In this document: positions 32,212 through 37,491 of the stretch, one piece after another
Layout of the letters: the number at the start of each line of letters is the position of its first letter
Position numbering within the stretch: position 1 is the stretch's first letter
Assembly (NCBI RefSeq): GCF_012034175.1
Contig: NZ_JAATEJ010000045.1
Coordinates: 1 to 37,491, forward strand
Reading direction: 5' to 3'
Length of the DNA stretch: 37,491 nucleotides
Origin: Actinacidiphila epipremni
GTDB lineage: Bacteria > Actinomycetota > Actinomycetes > Streptomycetales > Streptomycetaceae
The notes under the pieces: model-generated
What the model was told of the DNA's origin: nothing
Seen by the model: only the letters and a program-made list of their open reading frames with translations
Database searches by the model: none
Made by a program: the position numbers and the translations under genes

Positions 32212-33447
32212 TCAGAAGTCGAGGCCGAGGTTCACGAACACCTTGTCGGCGAGCGTGGCGGCGTCGGTGCCGGAGGGCAGGAAGCCGGTGTGGACGAACT
32301 TCGCGATGCCGGGCTCCAGCGCCTCGCGCAGGTTCTTCGGCGACGGGTCGAAGGTGAGGGTGCGCAGCACCGGCAGGATGTTCTCCGGCTTGTCGGGCAC
32401 GTACTTGCCGGCGGATTCGATCTCGGCGGTCTTGTCGAGATTGGCCCCGGCCCAACGCGACCCGCGCGCCCAGGCGTTGACGAGCTTGCCGGCGGTGACC
32501 GGGTCCTGGCTGACGAAGGTCTGGTTGAGCGCGACCGCGCAGCACGGGTAGGACGCGTTACGGCTCAGGTCGCGGTTGTCGGACAACTCCCTTGCCCAGC
32601 CGTCCTTGACGCCCTGGATGATCGGCAGGAAGCCGCCGGCCGTGGCGATCGCGTCGACCTTCTTGTCCTTGAGGGCCTTGGGCAGCAGGTCCTGCTCGAT
32701 GACGACCCACTCGACCTGCTTGGCGGCCGGGCTGGAGTTGATGCCGGCGTCGAGGAGGTCGAGGGAGAAGAAGTTGGTGGCCGAGCCCTGGAGGTTGCTG
32801 ACGCCGATCCTGCGGCCCTTGAGTGCGGCGACGGTGGGCACGGAGTCGTCGTTGCGGACGTAGAGGTCGAGGCAGCCGTGGTGCAGTCCGCCGGAGAGCT
32901 TGACCGGGGCGCCGTTGTAGATGGGGCCGAGGAAGTTGAAGAAGATGCCGTTGCTCGCGGTGTACTTGCCCGAGCCGACGGCCGCGGCGACGTCCTCGTC
33001 CGTACCGGTCTTCTTCAGCACGACATCGAGGCCGGCGTCCTTGAAGAAGCCGTTCTCGTAGGCGACGATCAGCGGCGCGTCGCACACGCCGCTGGGGGCG
33101 GTCACCCGGATCTGCCTGCCCTCCCAGGACTTGGTGACGGTGAGCCCGTCGGCCTTGGTGTCGTCGGCCCTGCCGCGCCGCAGGAAGGCCCAACTGCCCA
33201 GCCCCGCCGCCGCGGCGACGCCCACGCCGACGCCGCCGAGGGAGAGCAGGCGGCGGCGCGAGAGGCCCGAGGCGTCGTCGAGGTCGACGTTCGCCTCGAC
33301 GAGCGCGGGGCCGGCTGACTCGTGCTGCCCGGCGCCGGGTTCGGGGCCATCAGTGCCGGACTGCGGCTGCTCGCCCGCGACTTCGGGGCGGTCGCCTTCG
33401 GGTTCCGGGCCGCGGGCGTCCGGGGACGGGGAATTGTCGTCGCTCAT
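32212..33447 (-). CDS. ABC transporter substrate-binding protein, Tat-exported
   Basis: A 411-aa SsuA/TauA-like binding protein. A Tat signal (S-R-R-R-L-L-S-L, residues 63-70, then a Gly/Ala helix) follows an unusually long acidic Pro/Glu/Asp-rich leader of about 60 residues. The mature domain begins near GRQIRVTAPSGVCDAPLIVAYENGFF, the NMT1/SsuA pattern, and includes a vicinal Cys pair (YPCCAV). It should capture an organosulfur anion outside the membrane. ATG 33447 is preferred over the in-frame GTG 33456, for which the AGGA would be too close. Confidence 0.85.
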   Translation of the reverse strand: MSDDNSPSPDARGPEPEGDRPEVAGEQPQSGTDGPEPGAGQHESAGPALVEANVDLDDASGLSRRRLLSLGGVGVGVAAAAGLGSWAFLRRGRADDTKADGLTVTKSWEGRQIRVTAPSGVCDAPLIVAYENGFFKDAGLDVVLKKTGTDEDVAAAVGSGKYTASNGIFFNFLGPIYNGAPVKLSGGLHHGCLDLYVRNDDSVPTVAALKGRRIGVSNLQGSATNFFSLDLLDAGINSSPAAKQVEWVVIEQDLLPKALKDKKVDAIATAGGFLPIIQGVKDGWARELSDNRDLSRNASYPCCAVALNQTFVSQDPVTAGKLVNAWARGSRWAGANLDKTAEIESAGKYVPDKPENILPVLRTLTFDPSPKNLREALEPGIAKFVHTGFLPSGTDAATLADKVFVNLGLDF

Positions 33448-33739
33448 GGTTCGCACATCCTGTTGTCGAGGGGTGGGGCCGGCCCGGCGGACGGCGCGGC
33501 GGTGCGCCGGTCACGCCGTGCGGCGGCCACGGCCGCGGGCGGGCAGCCGGAGGGAACGCCCGGACGGGGGAAGGCCGGTGGGGGCAGGCGGGAGGAGGGG
33601 GCCGGCGTGCGGTCTGCCGCACGCCGGGGAAGGGCCGTACGCGGCCACGGACGCCGTACGTCAACGGCCGTACGAGGCAAGCCGGTTCGGGCGCGCGCTG
33701 CCGGGCGTGCCCGGTCGTCGGCCGGCCGGGGGCGCCGGG
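33448..33739 (-). other. Leader region between the leader peptide and the transporter
   Basis: About 290 nt of 5' untranslated sequence between the leader peptide stop and the substrate-binding protein start. It holds the perfect hairpin at 33602-33627 and three copies of GCCGTACG between about 33634 and 33672 that can pair with one another, so alternative folds are possible. Confidence 0.5.
33602..33627 (-). terminator. Perfect 11-bp hairpin, candidate attenuator
   Basis: CCGGCGTGCGG (33602-33612) and CCGCACGCCGG (33617-33627) form an uninterrupted stem with a 4-base loop, 113 nt after the leader peptide stop and about 155 nt before the transporter start. There is no U tract, as is common for actinobacterial terminators. 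Its place suggests it stops or permits transcription of the transporter according to leader translation. Confidence 0.5.
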
Positions 33740-33871
33740 TCAGCGGGCGGTGGGGCGCTCCGGACAGAGCGCGCCGGCGACCCGCTCCAGGTCGATGTGC
33801 CGGCGGCGGCAGCTGCGGAAGGCCCGCGGGGTGCCGACGTGCGAAGGCCGCGACATACGCCGCTCACCCAT
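33740..33871 (-). CDS. Small leader peptide of a sulfur operon
   Basis: A peptide of 38-43 aa ending SCRRRHIDLERVAGALCPERPTAR (named here only as residues; the core is RRHIDLERVAGALC). This C-terminal pattern is that of the short Streptomyces leader peptides found ahead of sulfonate and cysteine genes, as I recall them; their genes are thought to control what follows by ribosome stalling. Starts are possible at ATG 33871 and ATG 33856. The frame opens further to 34000 but that part lies in the promoter region. Two Cys codons (RSC and ALC) could sense charged tRNA-Cys. It directly precedes the transporter genes in the same direction. Confidence 0.7.
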   Translation of the reverse strand: MGERRMSRPSHVGTPRAFRSCRRRHIDLERVAGALCPERPTAR

Positions 33872-34010
33872 CCCCCGGCCCCCCAACTCGGCGGCGTGCA
33901 CCGCACGTTCGTATCGCCCCAGGCCGGAACTCATCGCCTGTGGCAGAAAAGTAGCTCTCGCCCGGCAGACCGGGCAAGACGGTGGATTTTGCAGGTTCAT
34001 GACGGCTGTG

Positions 34011-34703
34011 TCAACGCTGCCTTTCGGCGGGCGCCGAGGGGTTTACGGAGCCGGTGGCGGCTTCCGCGGAGCCCGCCGGTACGGGCGCCGGCGCCGGGCC
34101 GAACCGGGCGCGGCGGGGCGGCGGCGGGAACTCGCCTGGCGCGATCGGCTCCGCCCCCACCAGGCGCTTGGCAAAGGGCAGCGGGGTGCCGAGCGACTCC
34201 GGGTCGGCGGTGACGTCGAACAGCGGGGTGTAACCCGTCACCAGGTAGAGCCCCTTGGCCTCCGGCTGGCGCGGCCCGGTCGTCAGGTAGACCCGCTCGT
34301 AGCCGGCCGCGGCGGCGGCCCGCTCCAGTTCGGCCACGACCCGCCGGGCCAGGCCCTGGCGGCGGTGCCCGCTGTGCGTCCAGATGCGCTTGAGCTCCGC
34401 GGTGCGCGGGTCGTAGCGGCGGAAGGCGCCGCCGGAGACCGGTGCGCCGTCGCGCAGCAGCAGGAGCAGCAGGCCGCCGCAGCGCGGCTCGAACTCCTCG
34501 GGCGGGTAGCGGGCCATCTCCCGGCTGGTGCCTTCGGGCGACGGGTAGCGGGTGCTGTACTCGTACTCCAGCTCGCGCAGCAGCGGCTGGGCCAGCGGGT
34601 CGGTGAGCGTGACCGCCCGCACCTCCCAGCGCCGCCCGTCGGGCCCGGGGCCGTGCTCCCCGCCGTACGCGGCACCCGGCGGCTCGGACGTCGTCGCCGT
34701 CAT
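34011..34703 (-). CDS. GNAT-family N-acetyltransferase
   Basis: A 230-aa protein with the GNAT core: GGAFRRYDPRTAELKRIWTH (strand 4 region), the acetyl-CoA loop SGHRRQGLARRVV, and GYERVYLTTGPRQPEAKGLYLVTGYTP. The N-terminus (to ~residue 28) and the Pro/Ala-rich C-terminal ~50 residues lie outside the domain. ATG 34703 overlaps the stop of the flavin monooxygenase gene by 4 bp, so it is co-translated with it. Acetylation of an amine or of a cysteine derivative would fit the sulfur context but is not shown. Confidence 0.85.
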   Translation of the reverse strand: MTATTSEPPGAAYGGEHGPGPDGRRWEVRAVTLTDPLAQPLLRELEYEYSTRYPSPEGTSREMARYPPEEFEPRCGGLLLLLLRDGAPVSGGAFRRYDPRTAELKRIWTHSGHRRQGLARRVVAELERAAAAAGYERVYLTTGPRQPEAKGLYLVTGYTPLFDVTADPESLGTPLPFAKRLVGAEPIAPGEFPPPPRRARFGPAPAPVPAGSAEAATGSVNPSAPAERQR

Positions 34704-35830
34704 CGCGCGGCCTCCGCCACCGCGGCCGGCCGCGCGGTCCGGGCCGCTTCGGCGTCCCGCCGGGCGACCTCGGCGCGTACCAGCGGGATGACGTGCCGCC
34801 CGAAGTCGACGGCGTCGCCCAGCAGGTCGTAGCCGCGGGCCGAGATGATGTCGACGCCGAGGTCGACGTAGTCCAGCAGCGCCCGGGCGACGGTCTCCGG
34901 GGTGCCGACCAGGGCGTTGGAGTTGCCGGCGCCGCCGGTGGCCGCGGCGGTGCGGGTCCACAGCGCGCGGTCGTAGCGCTCGCCCTGCTCGGCGATGCCG
35001 ATCAGCCGCTGCGAGCCGGTGTTCTGCGGGGTGTCGCCGCCGCGCCGCCGCCAACTGCCCGCCGCCCGGCGCTGCTCGATCGCCGCGACCGTGCGATGCG
35101 CCTTCTCCCAGGCCAGTTCCTCGGTGGCGGCGATGATCGGCCGGAAGGCGACCTGGATGCGCGGCGGGGTGGCGCGGCCGGCGGCGAGGGCCGCGGCCTT
35201 GACGGCGGCGATCTGCTGCGCGGTCTCGGCCAGCGGCTCGCCCCACAGCGCGTAGATGTCGGCGACCGCGCCGCCGGCGGCGTAGGCGGCGGGCGAGGAG
35301 CCGCCGAAGGAGACGTCCGGGTGCGGCTGCCGGATCGGGAAGACGTCGGAGACGTAGTCGCGGAAGCGGTAGTGCGCGCCCTCGTGGTCGAACGGCTCGT
35401 GCTCGGTCCACACCCGCTTGACGATCTCGATGTACTCGCGGGTGCGGGCGTAGCGCTCGTCCTTGGTGAGGGTGTCGCCCTCGCGCTGCTGCTCGTGGTC
35501 GCTGCCGCCGGTGATGAAGTGCACCGCGAGCCGCCCGTCGCTGATCGCGTCGAGGGTCGCGAACTCCCGGGCGGCGAAGGTCGGGTAGGAGACGTTGGGG
35601 CGGTGCGCGAGCAGGATCTGCAGCCGCTCGGTGCGGGCGGCGATGTACGCGGCGGCGGTGCCGGGCTCGGGCGAGGCGGAGCTGTAGGCGAACAGCACGC
35701 GGTCCCAGCCGTGGTCCTCGTGGGCGCGGGCGAGCCGCAGCGTGTAGTCCTTGTCGAAGGACGGGCCGCTGCGGGCGGTGGTCTCGGAGCCGTCGTTGGT
35801 GGCGGCGATACCGAGGAATTCAACGGGCAT
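34700..35830 (-). CDS. SsuD-like FMNH2-dependent monooxygenase
   Basis: A 376-aa luciferase-like monooxygenase close in length to alkanesulfonate monooxygenase SsuD (about 380 aa). Family marks are MPVEFLGIAATNDGSE at the start, LAHRPNVSYPTFAAREFATLDAISDGR, HFITGGSD, and SFGGSSPAA in the phosphate-binding part. Enzymes of this type cut the C-S bond of sulfonates with O2 and reduced FMN to give sulfite and an aldehyde. A separate flavin reductase is needed; none is obvious in the window unless the nitroreductase-like protein at 24084 serves. It lies 45 bp after the upstream monooxygenase gene. Confidence 0.88.
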   Translation of the reverse strand: MPVEFLGIAATNDGSETTARSGPSFDKDYTLRLARAHEDHGWDRVLFAYSSASPEPGTAAAYIAARTERLQILLAHRPNVSYPTFAAREFATLDAISDGRLAVHFITGGSDHEQQREGDTLTKDERYARTREYIEIVKRVWTEHEPFDHEGAHYRFRDYVSDVFPIRQPHPDVSFGGSSPAAYAAGGAVADIYALWGEPLAETAQQIAAVKAAALAAGRATPPRIQVAFRPIIAATEELAWEKAHRTVAAIEQRRAAGSWRRRGGDTPQNTGSQRLIGIAEQGERYDRALWTRTAAATGGAGNSNALVGTPETVARALLDYVDLGVDIISARGYDLLGDAVDFGRHVIPLVRAEVARRDAEAARTARPAAVAEAAR

Positions 35831-35875
35831 GGCGGGGCCTTTCGTCGGCGGTGCGGGAAGGGGTGGGGGCCGGGA

Positions 35876-37174
35876 TCAGCCGGCGTCCGGGGGCAGTTCG
35901 AGGCCGAGGTTCTGGCGCAGCGTCGGGCCGGCGTAGTCCTGGCCGACGATCCTGCGCTTGCGCAGCTCGTGCAGGAGGCCGTTGACGGCGAAGTCGTGCT
36001 GGCGCGGGTCGGCGAGGCCGCCGAGCATGAGGACGTCGAGGACTCCGGCGCGGAAGCGCTCCTCGACGGCGTCGGCGAGCTGTTCGGGCGTGCCGGCGAC
36101 GGCCCAGTGGCCGGTGTCCTGCGCGGCGATGATCAACTCCCGCAGGGTGTAGCCCTGCCGGGCGTAGCCGGTGAAGATGTCCACCCGGCCGCGCCGCCGG
36201 TTCACCGTCGTGACGTCCGGCAGCAGGCTCTCGGGCAGGGGTGCGTCGAGGGGCGGTTCGGAGAGGTCCACGCCGCCGCCGAGCATGTCGGCGACCTGTG
36301 CCCGGCCGCGCTCGAAGTCGATCGCCTCGTGCCGCTCGCGCACCAGCCGGCGGGCCTCCTCCTCCGTGGCGCCGTAAGTGGCGTGGAAGGAGCTGAAGAT
36401 GAGCGGCAGCCCGGCGGGGCGGCCGAACTCCTCGGCCTGGCCGCGGATTTTGCGGGTGAAGTCGAGCGCGACGTCCAGCGTCGGCAGCGAGGTGAAGACG
36501 ACCTCGGCGTACCGCGCGCCCAGGGTGCGGCCCGCGTCGGACTGGCCGGCCTGGAACTGCACCGGGCGGCGCTGCGGCAGCGGCGGGATGTTGAGCGGGC
36601 CCGCCACCGAGAAGTAGCGGCCGGTGTGGTCGATGGGCCGCACCTTGGCGGCGTCCAGCACCGCCCGGCCGTCCGGCCCGCGGGTCAGGGCGCCGGGCTG
36701 CCAGCTGTCCCACAGGGCGTTCACGACCTCCAGCGTCTCGGCGGCCCGCGCGTACCGCTCCTCGGGGCTGGGCAGCCCGCCGGGCCCGAAGTTCTCCTCG
36801 CCGAGCGAGGACGTCACCAGATTCCACGCGGCTCGGCCGTTGCTGATGTGGTCGAGGGTGCCGAACAGCCGCGCCAGGTTGTACGGGTGGTGGAAGGTGC
36901 TGGAGACGGTCGCGATCAGGCCGATGCGCTTGGTCACGGCGGCGAGCGCGGAGACGAAGACGAGGGGTTCCTGCGAGCCGATGGCGCCCTGTGCGCCGAA
37001 GCTCAGCAGGTCGGCGGTGAAGAGGGCGTCGATACGGGCGGCCTCGGCGAGCGCGGCGACCTGCAACGCGGTGTCGAGGGTGGAGCGTTCGGGGTCGACG
37101 GCCAGGTCGTACGTCTCGCTGACGCCGCCTGCTCCGGTCACGGTTTTCAGCGTCCTGGGGGGCTTCGCGCTCAC
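35876..37174 (-). CDS. NtaA/DszA/DmoA-type flavin monooxygenase
   Basis: A 432-aa member of the NtaA/SnaA/DszA group of luciferase-like monooxygenases. Marks are GLIATVSSTFHHPYNLARLFGTLDHISNGRAAWNLVTS, NFGPGG, and PVQFQAGQSDAGRTLGARYAEVVF. These enzymes use FMNH2 from a partner reductase on sulfones, dimethyl sulfide, nitrilotriacetate and like compounds. Start GTG 37174 follows GAAGGGA. It is the first complete gene of the minus-strand sulfur block. The exact substrate cannot be read from sequence. Confidence 0.88.
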   Translation of the reverse strand: MSAKPPRTLKTVTGAGGVSETYDLAVDPERSTLDTALQVAALAEAARIDALFTADLLSFGAQGAIGSQEPLVFVSALAAVTKRIGLIATVSSTFHHPYNLARLFGTLDHISNGRAAWNLVTSSLGEENFGPGGLPSPEERYARAAETLEVVNALWDSWQPGALTRGPDGRAVLDAAKVRPIDHTGRYFSVAGPLNIPPLPQRRPVQFQAGQSDAGRTLGARYAEVVFTSLPTLDVALDFTRKIRGQAEEFGRPAGLPLIFSSFHATYGATEEEARRLVRERHEAIDFERGRAQVADMLGGGVDLSEPPLDAPLPESLLPDVTTVNRRRGRVDIFTGYARQGYTLRELIIAAQDTGHWAVAGTPEQLADAVEERFRAGVLDVLMLGGLADPRQHDFAVNGLLHELRKRRIVGQDYAGPTLRQNLGLELPPDAG

Positions 37175-37261
37175 GGGGTCGTCCCTTCTCCACCGGCGGC
37201 GCGGGGCGCGCGCGGGTGGCGTCGAGTGGCCGGGATGGGCCGGGGGGTGCGTCGTCGGGGG

Positions 37262-37491
<230 letters not shown>

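Overview
The base composition (about 70% G+C or more), frequent GTG starts, a WhiB-type regulator, a SIS-domain MurR/RpiR repressor, DUF6126 and DUF805 small proteins, and a leader peptide ahead of a sulfonate-type ABC transporter together suggest a chromosome contig from Streptomyces or a close relative. The species cannot be told from sequence alone. The last ~225 bases are almost pure G and look like a contig-end sequencing artefact.

Layout. (1) 1-2331: two identical 46-bp copies of the 3' half of a tRNA-Gly-like gene bracket a 2.2-kb cassette holding a Shedu-type (DUF4263) nuclease and a Phd/VapC toxin-antitoxin pair. No integrase is visible. (2) 2436-3886: a 5'-truncated Rhs protein whose C-terminal toxin domain is intact, overlapping a probable immunity gene. 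(3) 3996-6763: a MurR/RpiR regulator and a secreted serine beta-lactamase-like hydrolase that share three copies of an operator-like motif. (4) 7110-13438: accessory and secreted functions: a membrane protein, a duplicated-domain lipoprotein broken by one in-frame TAG, an alpha/beta hydrolase, a GH54 arabinofuranosidase and a membrane-anchored SGNH hydrolase. (5) 13668-14693: a decayed TetR gene, 45-bp tandem repeats and a DUF6126 gene. (6) 14746-22558: an ArsR regulator and a tightly coupled six-gene operon for a membrane complex related to group-4 [NiFe] hydrogenase and complex I, in the same order as M. tuberculosis Rv0081-Rv0087. Its large subunit lacks every Ni-binding cysteine while the small subunit keeps its Fe-S cysteines. 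(7) 22586-24015: DUF805, WhiB-type and tiny membrane proteins. (8) 24084-37174, all on the minus strand: two flavin monooxygenases, a GNAT acetyltransferase, a leader peptide with a strong downstream hairpin, a sulfonate-type ABC transporter, YcnI and CopC-CopD copper proteins, a cystathionine beta-synthase-type PLP enzyme and a divergent nitroreductase-like protein.

How they fit together: block 8 reads as organosulfur scavenging (uptake, oxidative C-S cleavage, thiol amino acid synthesis) with a copper-handling pair inside it. Block 6 should build a proton-translocating redox complex that cannot be a hydrogenase. Blocks 1-2 form a small defence and competition island beside a tRNA-type attachment site. 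The strongest candidates for something under-described are the Ni-ligand-less complex, the attachment-flanked Shedu/VapC cassette, the leader-peptide-controlled sulfur region, and the 240-residue repeat insertion inside the CopD protein.
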